Positions 47,418 through 58,222 of a DNA stretch of 64,000 nt are shown piece by piece; position 1 is the first letter of the stretch; each line of letters starts with the position of its first letter. The notes under the pieces were generated by a model. The model made no database searches. It worked only from the letters and a program-made list of their open reading frames with translations, and was not told the DNA's origin. The position numbers and the translations under genes are program-made. This DNA is from Phyto melanocephala (Eukaryota > Arthropoda > Insecta > Diptera > Rhinophoridae), in the NCBI GenBank assembly GCA_941918925.1, contig OW799233.1, positions 137,648,533 to 137,712,532 of the forward strand. The letters run 5' to 3'.

Positions 47418-49629
47418 TTTAAGATAAAAATTAATTTAAAATAAAAGTTTTGGCTATTTTTAGTATTTTTTGATAAACTATCATCTGCTTGCGACTTTGT
47501 GGGATAATTTAAATTGTTAACTTTCCGCGTAACATATTTAATTTATATACATGCAGACGTTTTTTGTGATGTTAAAACCACCAACCTTCAAAATTTTTAT
47601 ATTTATAGATTTCTCTCTTAAAAATGCTTCTAAAATACATGCATGGAACTAAAACTTCATCAACAACTTTATACAAATCGCTGTTTTGTATCCTTGATTA
47701 TGTTAGTGTGTTAACTACATGCTTTACACACTGTAAACTTAAAAAAAAAGTATGTTAATTGTAGCAACAGACATCTGTGCTAGTGATGGTGACCGTTAAA
47801 CATGTACATTTTAGTTACATGCTGCTGCTACCAATGTTTTCACACTGCCAGTTACAATTGTTTTTATGTATTTTTTTTTTTTTTTGTCTTAACAAAGTTT
47901 CCTTATTTTTTTGTTTTTCCTTTTATTAATATAATTTATTACATTTTCCTGACCGTTTTTTATTACAGACTTTGTGATACACTAGCCAAGAGTAGCAACA
48001 AAACAGTAGAGTATACAAAAGTATTATATTTTCAATTGTTTAATTGCGGGCTGCTTCAGAAGTTAGTATGTACTTTATAAGTTTATCTTACCATTCCTAA
48101 CACGTAATGGTTAAAGAAATCCTAAATTTATTTCCGAAAACAAAACAAAATTTCAGAGCAATATTATAATAATTATAATAATATTTTTTTCATAAATTTT
48201 AGCTTTAGTCTAGAAAAAAATTTTTCTGACAAAATCGAAAGCTTTTATTTTAATATAAATTCGTAACATCGTATTGTTGTATGTTGTAAAAAATAGAAAT
48301 AGATTTATTTTAAGTATTTGTTTGAAAAATATTTTTGTTTGAGGGCAAATAAATATACGACAGAGATTATGAATTGGACAGCTATAACATCAGTAAACAC
48401 AATTCGACTAGTTTTTTGTTTCTTATTTGTAATTTATTTCTAAAAATATACAAACAATAATAAAAAGGATTAAGAGCACACATTGACTTTTTTCTTTAAT
48501 TTTTCTTTAATAATCCAGCGCCTATTTTGGTGTGCTGGCAAACACAATTATTTGTTGGTATATGTGTTTGAAAGGATGTATAAAATTAAGGTCACTTAAG
48601 ACGTTTCGTAGTATGTATTCCTAAAATCTTAGTCAGTGCTGCCAGTTTTGGGGTTTGTTTTAAATTGACAGCCAAAAAAAAAAATTTTTAAGGATAATTC
48701 AAAACAAAACTTGCCTATAAATTAAGGATAAATCTTAAATTGCTTATAAAGAGAGTATTGATAGATCATTTAAAATGTTAATGGGGCATAATTCGAATTA
48801 TAAATTTTTTGAGCATAACTTTAGGCGACCGTTTTGCTTACGAATGTAAAAAAGAATAAATACTAAAATAAAAACGTAAGTTTTAACAACTTTTAGCAAA
48901 TTAAGTTGCTGGCATTTATTAAAGATTTTCGAGAAGCTAGATAAGTCAGTTTGTCAATTGAGAATTTCGTTTTCAGCAATTCAAATCATTTTATCATTTC
49001 ACAACGATTTACGAAAAGCTACTTGTTGCAGGATGCTAGTAGATTTCAAAACGTGTCAATACTGGTCTTAAATAATTGCTTGTTGAAGCAGGTCTATAAG
49101 TCGTTCAACTTTTGAAGCCCTTTCCCATATGGTGATAGGTTGCTAATAAAAAGAAGCAGCTAACAACTCCAACAGCAATTTAAACAGTATTTTGTTTGAT
49201 ATTGTTCAAAGTTATAGACATTATGACAAATTGCCACTTTGCAAAACCAGTATAACCGCCAGTACTGCTTTCATAGGCTAAGTGCTAAGAGAGAACATTA
49301 GGTAAAGAGGTCTTAAAGAAAAAAATTTGCAGTCTGAGTTTTTCATCGAGTTTAAAAAAGTTTTCTCTCTTTTTCGGTTGTTATCAACAATTTAAGTCTA
49401 GCACAATTACTTCTAATCACTGTAATTTGCATAGTCCTACATATTTGAAAACGACACAAATGGATTTATTATTTTAGTGAACGTAAAGAATTTGGATATA
49501 TCCAAGACATTTAATGAAACCTGGTGTGAGGACTGCTTTTAAAACTTATATATTTTTTCGTTGGTGAAAAATTATTTCTAGATGTTGTATAGAGGTCATC
49601 ATCCAATCGGTTCAAGAATAATAAAAATA
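47418..49629. other. AT-rich DNA without genes
   Basis: No gene supported; a 92-codon frame at 47802-48080 is cysteine- and phenylalanine-rich chance sequence. A poly-T tract is at about 47871-47886. Confidence 0.5.
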
Positions 49630-49850
49630 GATGATATTTACATCGAACACTAAGACATTCCGATCAAAGAGTGCTGATGATGAAACCGTAGCTGGTTTCG
49701 AAAATGCATTCCACTCGGCTGGTGTCGGGATTAAAACTTACTTTTCAAGTACATTCTTTCATTATCACAAATAAAAATTGATTTCTTCATATAATGATAG
49801 AAATTTAGTATTAAAATGAACTAGAGCCATAATAAAAATAATAAGGTCTT
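49630..49850 (+). repeat. Hammerhead-bearing repeat, partial
   Basis: Carries the hammerhead and its right flank (a TCTTTCATT...ATCACAAATA segment, then a GAACTAGAGCC-like word), diverged from the 61-kb copies. Only part of the upstream segment (AGATGATATTTACATC) remains. Confidence 0.7.
49660..49728 (+). ncRNA. Type-I hammerhead ribozyme motif with improved stem II
   Basis: CTGATGA at 49674-49680, stem II GAAACC with GGTTTC around GTAGCT, GAAA at 49700-49703, the TGCA-looped stem III, and TC before 49712. Stem I GAGTG/CACTC and the outer CCGA/TCGG helix are intact. Compared with other copies one T has become C in stem II, turning a T-G wobble into a C-G pair. The unpaired T after CTGATGA is present here too. 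Confidence 0.75.
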
Positions 49851-49949
49851 TAGAAACATTTAAAGTTCAACAATAAAATAAAAATTAATTAATAAAAAAT
49901 ATGAAAATTTAGTGTCATTTTCGGTGTAGTGAACATTCAGATTCAGTAA

Positions 49950-50887
49950 ACTAATGGCAATTCGAGGAGAACCAATACATCTCAAAAGGAAATTGTTAAT
50001 GGACACCACAAATTCAATGCTTTTATATGGCAGCGAAGTGTGTGCACGCACAGAAAAACCACGGTTACGACATAATCACGATGGTCATATTATATTCGCT
50101 ATAACAATATTTGGATTTCGAAAACAAGTAATAATTATTTTTATTTTATTTCATCATAAATTTTGTCACGATAACCAAGCATTTGTTTGCATTGTATCAT
50201 TTAATGGTTATTTTTCTTAAAAACTTCGATATGGATGTCGTTTTAAAATAGTATTTTTTAAAAGAAACAAAGCCGACAAAAATAACATTATATTCATAAG
50301 CATTAATGTAATAACTATTGGCAACCATTGTATGTTTTAACCACAATCATACAATTCAATGATTGTATGTTGCTCTTCGATTGTGGTTACCACAACCATA
50401 TTTTTTCTTTGTGTGTGGAACGTACACAAAACACAAAACAGACGAAACATACTATTTGCTGCACATAGAACATTGGCGCATCAGCATATCGGGCAGTTTC
50501 ACAGGATGCCGTTTTTATAATAATCATAACATCTTTCATGGACCTTTTAATTCAGGAGAAAGTAAAAACATATGCCGAAAAAAACCAGAGAAACAAAGTA
50601 AATGAAAAGGAGTTACGAATGGAAAAGTTAAACAAATTTTAGGAGAAATGGAACAAGTCTGTAAAAGGAAGGTGGACTCCAACACTTGTTCCAACGATCA
50701 ATGAATGGCACCGTAGAAGAGGGGGAGAGGTTAATTACTACTTAATCCAATTGCTGTCGGAACACGACTGTTATCGCAAATACCTTTTTAAAGTAGAGAA
50801 AGCTGACGATCCAAGTTGTACAAATTGCGACGGAGATATTGACATTGAAGAGCATACGTCCTTTATTTGCCAAAGAGAAATAAGTTA
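49950..50887 (+). pseudogene. R1-type reverse transcriptase C-terminal relic
   Basis: The first piece (49954-50045) reads MAIRGEPIHLKRKLLMDTTN and MLLYGSEVCAR, the region following the R1 reverse transcriptase palm. A MITE follows within the codons after YGSEV. The second piece resumes near 50458 (AAHRTLAHQHIGQFHR) and in shifting frames reaches KGRWTPTLVPTINEWHRRRG near 50672 and EVNYYLIQLLSEHDCYRKYL near 50730. It ends with a C-x2-C-x8-H-x4-C zinc knuckle (CTNC, DGDIDIEE, HTSFIC) at about 50817-50870. The last stretch is open to the stop TAA at 50885-50887. The polymerase active site is not present in the window. Confidence 0.8.
50045..50418. mobile_element. MITE with CACGCA/ACCACGGTTACGA ends
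   Basis: Left end CACGCACAGAAAAACCACGG; right end reversed is CACACAAAGAAAAAATATGG, then TTGTGGTAAC. The interior matches 62020-62509 (GGTCATATTATATT, CAACCATTGTATGTTTT, CTCTTCGATTGTGGTTACC). It interrupts the R1-type coding sequence. Target duplication is not clear. Confidence 0.75.
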
Positions 50888-51401
50888 AAAGAAGAAATGT
50901 GTCCCGTAACTATTTAGAGTATAATAAACAAATTTTAGGTATAAATAAAAATTACCAAAAGTTGGCGAAATACGTGGAGTATGTTTTTAAATAAAGAAAA
51001 TTGAACTGGATAGGGCGTCACCATTACCCGCCTTGACGTAGCCGTGGATAAACCACCCTGATTCTCTATTCAAAGTAATATGAACGCGACTCTGGATAGA
51101 GCCAATATCAGAAAAAGATAGATTTTAAGTGGCGAAACCACTTACCGATTGTGACGACGTCAGAAGGAGAAAAAGGAGAAGACTTTCCCAACTCACCAAA
51201 AAAAAAAAATCCCTTAATTAAGGTTAGATAATAAATCCTTTTCTTAATTTATGTAATTTATAATTGCAAAACGTAGAACGTTTCCTCCTTCATAACAACT
51301 TTCATTAAAAACTTTCAAGTCCTTGAATATTTGCTTTAATTAAATAATTAAAGAAAAAGTTTTTATCGAAATTTGCAAAGTCTTTTGGTTTTTATAATTT
51401 A

Positions 51402-52226
51402 CTAGCCAATCCCGGCGCGCGTTGCTACGCCCCTTCATGAATTTTAATCGCATTCTAAATTTTTATCGAATATCAAGTGCAAGGCTAAAAACTATAACTT
51501 TTTCTTTATGAGCGTGGCACTGCCCACTTTTCTAATTACGAAACTGTATAGTCATGACAGCTCAATAAGTGTGCAAAGTTTCAGAAAAATCGGTCCAGTG
51601 TAAGTACCTCAAAATGATACCTTTTTTTATGGGCGTGGCACTGCCCACTTTTTAAATACGAAACTGTATAGTCATGACAACTCAATATGTGTGCAAAGTT
51701 TCAAAAAAATCGGTCCAGTGAAAGTACCTCAAAATTATACCTTTTTTTTAATGGGCGTGGCACTGCCCACTTTTCTAATGACGAAAGTGTAAAGTCATGA
51801 CAGCTCAGTATGTTTGCAAAGTTTCAAAAAATTCGGTCCAGTGCAAGTAGCTAAATCTGATAACTAATTTTTTATGGGGGTGGCCCCGCCCACTTTTTCA
51901 ATCACGAAATTATAAAGTCATGACAGCTCAATATGTGTGCAAAGTTTCAGAAAAATCGGTCCAGTGCAAGTACCTCAAAATTAAAACTTTTTTAGGGGCG
52001 TGGCCCCGCCCACTTTTCTTATCACGAAATTATTTAGTCATGACAGCTCGATATGTGTGCAAAGTTTCAGAAAAATCGGTCAAGTGCAAGAAGCTAAAAC
52101 TGATAACTAATTTTTTATGGGCGTGGCCCCGCCCACTTTTTTTCATCCATAAACACTCCCCGGTATGTGTACAACAACTTACCAAAGTTTGAGCCCGATC
52201 GGTTTTACAGTTTCAGAGTCTATAGC

Positions 52227-52279
<53 letters not shown>

Positions 52280-52299
52280 TTCACTTTTATATATATAGA
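51402..52299 (-). mobile_element. Non-autonomous Helitron with tandem units and (AC)n
   Basis: On the minus strand it begins TCTATATATATAAAAGTG after an A (52300 complement) and ends CTAG (51405-51402) before a T. The terminal region is CGTAGCAACGCGCGCCGGGA. It has about six units of 115-120 bp homologous to those at 46.8-47.3 kb. The start carries a (GT)n run, (AC)n on the plus strand, at 52230-52275. Short open frames overlapping it are not genes. Confidence 0.9.
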
Positions 52300-53329
52300 T
52301 GTAAGAAAGTTGTAAATTCTCAGAATTCCTTTAAAAATATTATGACACAAGGAATGGAAACTGGTAACATGGATCTTTACTGTTACCAATGGTAACCCCA
52401 AATGGCTACTTCAAAGATTTAAGTCTCTAGGGGGTTATTAAACCACAATTTGGCAAATAACAAGACATTTTTATTAAAAACCTTTTTGGTTTTTCTTTCT
52501 TTTTACATATATTTTATTATATAAAAGGATGCCAACTCACAAAACACTGCATGGGGCAGCATGGACGACAACTACAGGGGACAACAATTGTTGGAGATTG
52601 TAAAGGGGGCAAGCATTATTTACTGGTGCTCAACGAGGGTGTTGCATTTACATTTGTTGATGTGCGTATGGCAGAGACGATTGACATTAATCTGTATAAT
52701 GGAAGACATAGACACGTACGTAAGGGTATGGGTGTTTATGTGGTTTTGCGAAATTAAAAAAAAAAAAAAATTTATAAAGAAACTGCGGAATTTTAATTTT
52801 ATTCGTATTTTTGTTGGTTTTTATTTTTATGAATAAATACAACATATCGCACACTAAATAAAGGGTGTCCAAATTTAAAGTAGTATTTTAATTTTAACAA
52901 GAAAAATGTTTTATTTTGAGATAATAAAAATATTTTCAATTCAAGTTACCACCCAACTGGGGTTTCAGAGTTTTCTGTTTTAACTAGTTCTTGAGTGAGC
53001 TTTGGAACACTCTATAGAGTTTGTAGGGAAAATTGTATATTTTCTTATTGTCTAGTTTGTTGTAATACATTGATGTTTTTTTAGGAAGAATTTCATGACA
53101 ATTACAATGATTTATTAATAATTTTGTTTGTCATTTGCATAATCTATAACACCGTGTAACAAAAATTAACATTTTTCAATGGACATGAAAGTCAATTAGC
53201 CTACAGACAAGTGGTATTTGTTAAACTGCTTATTAAGTTTTTAATGTTTTTAATCTGTTGTCTTTTTTATAGGACTTAAACATGTACATAACTTTGTGAA
53301 ATAACAAAAAAAGCACTTGCAAAATTCAT
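52300..53329. other. Sequence without recognised gene
   Basis: 52530-52760 is less AT-rich than its surroundings (GGGGCAGCATGGACGACAAC) and holds overlapping frames of 68 and 91 codons, but neither shows a known motif and I do not call a gene. The rest is AT-rich. Confidence 0.4.
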
Positions 53330-54223
53330 GTGAACGCTGATGATGTGCAGCTTTGTTTTAGTGGCTCGGCTAGAAGTATTACCTCAAGCATAGCCACTTA
53401 AAATTGTGAAGTTCTGCCTGTGGCAAACTGCAAATGAGCTCTGTTTAAATCCGGAAAAAATCTAAATACATTATAGTTCACAAAAAGAGCATAATAATAT
53501 TTCTAATATTTCCAAAAATATCATCAAAAAATGAGAAAATTGAGATTGTCAACGCAGCAAGAAATCTAGGAATTGTGTTTAATTGCAATCTGGCGTGGAA
53601 AAACCACGTTAACTTACTGGTTGACTAAACTAATAATAAGCTATGGGCACTCTGGCCTGGCTAGACAACACTTCACTCCTCTGAAATTAAAAGTTCTACT
53701 TGCCAAGACATATTAGATTCCAAATCTAATTTATGGTTGTGAGTTATTTGAAAACTGTGATTGAATTAGCAAAATAAAGTTAAATGTTTTATTTAATAAT
53801 ATTGTCTATAGTACAAAAAGATTTGATCATGTTTCATTAGTTTCAAACAATGTTTTAGTAATTGGTTTAAAAAACCTACTCTCTCCCTTCCTTTTTATTA
53901 AATCGATTACAATTTTTTTTCAATCACCACGCAAAAGTAATATTATTATACCCAGACAATATTATTTGGTTTTATGTATATGCTTCTTAACTTTGAAATA
54001 TCCTTTTAAAGCTTCAACAATTTTTCAAAACAATTCATTGCCAATATTGTTTAAATTCCCACCAAAAACAAGGTAATGACTTTCTCTTACTAAACAACTT
54101 ACGTTTCAGTGACTATTACATGTCGTCTGTCTTACTAAGAAGTGTTTTAGTAATGACTTGATTTATACTGTGATATGTAAGTAAGTACTTATTTTCAGAA
54201 ATTTGCTTAGATACACACAAAAT

Positions 54224-54406
54224 GGGTGCCCCGGTGGACTAGTCAGTAGTGTGCTGATCTGCTAGTTAGGGGGTTGCAGGTTCGATTCCCGCCAGAGACT
54301 CTGGACTGGTCTGCTTCTCTTTCTCTTCTATTCTTATTCTAATCTTCTCTTTATTTCTATATTAAGGCGTCACAATGGACCGTAATGGTCTCCTGGTGAG
54401 GGTAAC
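54224..54406 (+). mobile_element. tRNA-derived SINE
   Basis: Begins GGGTGCCCCGGTGGACTAGT, with box B GGTTCGATTCC near 54281 and the pyrimidine-rich TCTGCTTCTCTTTCTCTTC body. It is flanked by perfect 12-bp target duplications TACACACAAAAT (54212-54223 and 54407-54418). Same family as 29923-30126; the insertion is younger than the LINE copy that holds it. Confidence 0.92.
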
Positions 54407-54911
54407 TACACACAAAATACAATTTTTTATTGCGAAATTTGTTAGAAGCCATTCAAATACAAAACTTTTTATAATTCTCATTTAGTTTAACACATTTAAG
54501 AGTGTTAAAAATGTTTTTGACAACGGCGGCCAAGCTGTTCATTAGCAAACTGATATCTAATGGATTTTAACTGATTTATAAATTTCAAATTAACGTATCG
54601 CAGAAGAATCAAACCAAATTTTCGCCCTTTAAAGAATCGAATGATTTCTGTAAGTTTATAATATTATGGGTTGTAATAAGTACTTATTCGAGTCCCTATT
54701 TGTAAGCAAGCGTGTTAAGTATTTGCCTTTAATGACATCGCCTTGGATTTAGATGTTAAATTGTAAGTAGTAAAGAACCTAATATATTCAACTCATAATT
54801 TTGTAATAAGAATTTTTGCTAGGTACTTTCTTTCTTACTTATTTTTAATGTTTGTATTTTTTGTATTTCTATTGTATTTTGTAATCCAAATCTTTTATAA
54901 AGTATTTGTTT

Positions 54912-54950
54912 CCTGTACTATAATTATAAGACTCTGTCTTATTGTACAGG
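54912..54950 (+). repeat. LINE 3'-terminal stem-loop
   Basis: CCTGTAC (54912-54918) pairs with GTACAGG (54944-54950); inside, ATAAGAC (54926-54932) pairs perfectly with GTCTTAT (54936-54942) around a TCT loop. Homologous to 45013-45051. Confidence 0.75.
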
Positions 54951-54960
54951 TAATGAAATC

Positions 54961-55890
54961 GATATAAGAATTTTTATATACAATAATATGAGTATCATAT
55001 AAAATGAAATAAAGCATTAAATGATACAAAAACGTGTTTATTTCGTCCGAACAAAATAAAGTCCTTTTAAAATTTTATCATTTCATATCCTTCCAAAAAA
55101 GTAATTAAAATATTTGATGTAACTCTATATATTTTCACCACTCGTTAAAATTTCAAGGATCAAATTTTTAAAAATTTTAAGGGATCAAATTTTTAAGGAC
55201 ATGTTTTTTTTAGTAACTAAGTATTAAAAAAATTTGTTTACTCTTCGGATTATTACCTTTTATACGATTTATATAAAATATTACATATTTATATAAACAA
55301 ATATTTAAAGCCTATAAAAAAATTAAAAAAGGATCAGCAAGTTAAGAACAGAATAAGCAGTTCAACTACATTTTATGTGTAAATTAATAGCCATTAAAAA
55401 GTTTTCATGTCCACAAAATGCTGTTAAACGGTGTAATAAGTTAAAGAAAATCATTTTAGTAAAGTATTAAGTGGTTAGTTAGCAATAAATTTGGAATGAA
55501 AAATTTATTTGACATATTTGTTTAAAAACAACATGTTTTTTTCTTACGAACACACGAGTTTATTTATTTTTTTTGGGTGTGTACGTAAAATGCCTGGGTG
55601 TGAATTCCAATGTAAAATATAAAATGACGTAAAGGATTTATTTATTTAAATTTCTGGCTTTTGATAAATGTGTCAGTAAATATGTTTAGGAAAATAACGA
55701 TAATATGTTAACATAAGTTTATCATGGTCGTTAAAAATCTTTTAGGGTAGATATTTAATTTTCATTCTAAAGATATATTTATAAATAGCTCTAGAGGCAA
55801 CACTGTATTATTTAAATCTTTAATGTAGTTATTTACTGTTAGTGATGAAGCATAATTCCGAAGTAAAGTAATTTTCCATACAAATAGTCA
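54961..55890. other. AT-rich DNA without genes
   Basis: No gene or named repeat recognised. Confidence 0.5.
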
Positions 55891-56432
55891 TCTATATCTA
55901 AATAGATAAAAATGAAACTCTGTGTGTGTGTGTTAGCTATAGACTCCGAAACTGTAAAACCGATCTTACTCAAACTTTGGCAAGTTGTTGCACACATTCC
56001 AGGGAGTGTTTATGGGTGGCAAAAAGTGGGCGAGGCCACACCCATAAAAATTTGTTATAATTTTTAGCTACCTTTGCACACACATTGAGCTGTCATGACT
56101 ATATAATTTCCTGACTAGAAAAGTGGGCGGGGCCACGTCCATAAAAAAGTTATAATTTTGAGGTACTTGCACTGGACCGATTTTTCTGAAACTTTGCGCA
56201 CATATTGAGCTGTTGAGTGGACAGTGTCACGCCCATAAAAAAAACTATCATTTTCAGCTACTTGAACTTCACCGATTTTTCTGAAACTTTGCACACATAT
56301 TGAGCTGTCATGACTATACAGTTTCGTGATTAGAAAAGTGGGCAGTGCCACACCCATTAAAAAAAGTTATAATTTTTATCTTTTTGCACTTGATATTCAA
56401 TTTAAATTCAGAATGCATTTTTATTCATTAAG
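55891..56432 (+). mobile_element. Helitron, 3'-truncated
   Basis: Starts TCTATATCTAAATAGATAAA after an A and runs through GAAACTCTGTGTGTGTG and GACTCCGAAACTGTAAAACC into three to four of the 120-bp hairpin units. It stops at TTTTTATTCATTAAGG, exactly where the other copies continue into the terminal GGCGTAGC hairpin and CTAG, so the end is lost. Confidence 0.85.
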
Positions 56433-56759
56433 GTAAAAAGTGTAAAGTACATTTAAGAATTCAGTTGCAAGATAAAATGTTTAATATTTTAAGAGCGTTT
56501 TTTTTGTAAACATTTTTATTTTGACCTGACTTAAGAACGGAAGTATTAACAATACTGTCGTCGACTTAATTATGCATGTGTTTTAGTAGACGCAATTCTG
56601 CTGGAATTTTTTTTCAAAATTTTCAATAATGAAAAAGAACTAAAACATAGCGATATTAAAGAGTGTGTAGCCGTAGGTTTTTAGAAATATTATCTTTTAT
56701 AAATTACTAATTTTCAATAGTTTTTCGATAAGGTGGACAACAAAAAACTACGTAAAAAA
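56433..56759. other. Spacer without features
   Basis: AT-rich, nothing recognised. Confidence 0.45.
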
Positions 56760-57426
56760 ATAAATTTTAACTTAAAAATCCAAGGTTCATCGTCATACAG
56801 CCATTAAACAATATACGGAAAAAAGCCTGGGTCATGAAGAAAATATTTTGTGCGCAGAGCCAAAGTTATCGCTGGCTTGAAGTCGAATAAGTTTCCAGGT
56901 CGCAATGCGGTTAAGAACTAAGTTAAGAACGAACGAAAAAACAGTGTTCAAATTTTATTAAAAAATACACCTGTTGTGCGATGGATGGTTAGTTACTTGC
57001 AGTTGTGGCAAATAACTTTTGTGATATCAGTCACGACAAACTCAGAAATACACATTACAGAGTGTCTACAAAAACGGCTTCTTCCTTTTGTAAAACAATA
57101 CACGGTGCCTTCACATTTCTAGCACGACTTGGCATCATGCCATTATCAAAAAAAAGACCCTTGAGTGGTATTCAAAAAATAATGTCAATTTTGTATCGCG
57201 GGAAACAAACTTACCCAAGTGTAAAGAGCTTCGACCTATTGGGCTCTTGTAGAAAAACAAAAAAAATAGGAAAGGTATCCCTGAACATGTCCGATTTTAA
57301 GCTTAGGTGGACCGCCTCGCCCAAAAAGCTATCGAAAGGACCTATAATAAATATAAGTCTTTGAAAAAAGAATTTACGAAGAAAGTAGATGAATTTATAA
57401 ACAGCGAAAATATGCCAATATTTTAA
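56760..57426 (+). pseudogene. Tc1-like (DD37E-type) transposase relic, copy D
   Basis: Aligns with copy B. Helix-turn-helix text occurs at about 56775-56835. VIAGLKSNKFPGRNAVKN lies near 56865-56915. A deletion removes the first catalytic region, and only CVMDG-like text near 56975 remains. Then come VSTKTASSFCKTIHG (57060) and ARLGIMPLSKKRPLSGIQKI (57120-57180), where copy B has PDLASCHYGKKALEWYSK. The C-terminus KVSLNMSDFKLRWTASPKKL is at 57274-57334. The frame 57005-57364 is open for 119 residues, but the catalytic aspartate of the PDL motif has been lost. Confidence 0.7.
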
Positions 57427-58222
57427 TGTAAAAAACAATTTTAGTATTTAATAAATTGATGTATTTTTGCGAATTTTTAAACTTAACAGTTTGTTTTTAT
57501 TATTAAGCTTTCATTTATGACACCTTTCAACAGTAATTATTGTTTTGTTGGAGACTTGTTTACGAGCCTTTGGTTTTTTTTTTGACAAAGCTTGTGTTAA
57601 AAGCTTTTCTATTTTCGCTTTAAATCTGTTGAGAAATATTTATATGTGTAATAAGCAAATTGTTCACAAGTTTCTTTAAAATCCGTTGCAATTTGCCATA
57701 TTAAATTTTAAGAAATTTAAGCGAGGAATTATCAAAATAAGTTGAATTGTTTTAAAGTGTTGCAAGACACCTTAAGGTCAAATTGTCAGCAAAAGAAAAA
57801 TTAATAACACAAAATCCATCTCTTTCGGACAATTATTGTGCAAAAGAAATTAAATTTAAAGTACCTCAACAAGTTATCATTCAAATAATCTTTTATTATA
57901 CTCTACACTCACAGAATTATGTTAAATGTTGTTTTAAACCTCAAATAAACTTAAAGACTTTATTGCTTTATAATCTACGCTATTTCTTTTATAATTATAT
58001 TAAAATGTATTAGAAGAACATTTATGAAGTGCACACTGTTAAATTATTTGTTAGATGGTTTGTGTGCTCAGGCAACCATAACTTCATTTAAAAGTAATTA
58101 AAATACAATAATTAGGAAAAATTAAATCAATTGCTATGGTTATTCTGGATAATAATGTTGCTGTATATTGTTACACAGATAATTAAATTTTGTTGTTGAT
58201 TTAATATTACAGAAAAGTGTCA
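57427..58222. other. AT-rich DNA without genes
   Basis: No gene supported; the 76-codon frame at 57783-58013 has no motif. Confidence 0.45.

Larger units (their letters stand above)
49950..51209 (+). mobile_element. R1-clade LINE, 3' end, split by a MITE
   Basis: Coding text before 50045 and after 50418 belongs to one R1-type protein, and a long 3' untranslated region (CCGCCTTGACGTAGCCGTGG near 51028) ends in a poly-A run at 51198-51209. It is 5'-truncated. Its location is not in ribosomal DNA, because no 28S sequence flanks it. Confidence 0.8.
53330..54960 (+). mobile_element. Decayed Jockey/CR1-like LINE with SINE inserted
   Basis: Same family as 44985-46600, plus strand. The reading begins at the polymerase active-site region VNADDVQLCFSG (53331-53366). 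It continues with fragments ELCLNPEKS-like text near 53440, VNAARNLGIVFNCNLAWKNH near 53550-53608, and a 3' end with a stem-loop at 54912-54950. Frames are heavily interrupted. The 54224-54406 SINE lies in its 3' part. Confidence 0.75.

Noticed and set aside
51920..52192. 90-codon frame with repeated TARYVCKVSEKSV text
   Set aside because: The protein repeat is the reading of the 120-bp Helitron units, which also appear on the opposite strand at 56115-56357.
52230..52275. CRISPR-like or satellite array at the (AC)n tract
   Set aside because: It is a plain dinucleotide microsatellite within the 5' part of a Helitron.
52551..52836. Overlapping 68- and 91-codon frames in a less AT-rich patch
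   Set aside because: No motif is recognised in either frame and there is no splice or start context to prefer one; kept only as an unclassified patch.
53335..53350. CTGATGATGTGC as another hammerhead core
   Set aside because: This is the coding sequence of the reverse transcriptase ADD motif; no GAAA box or stem II follows.
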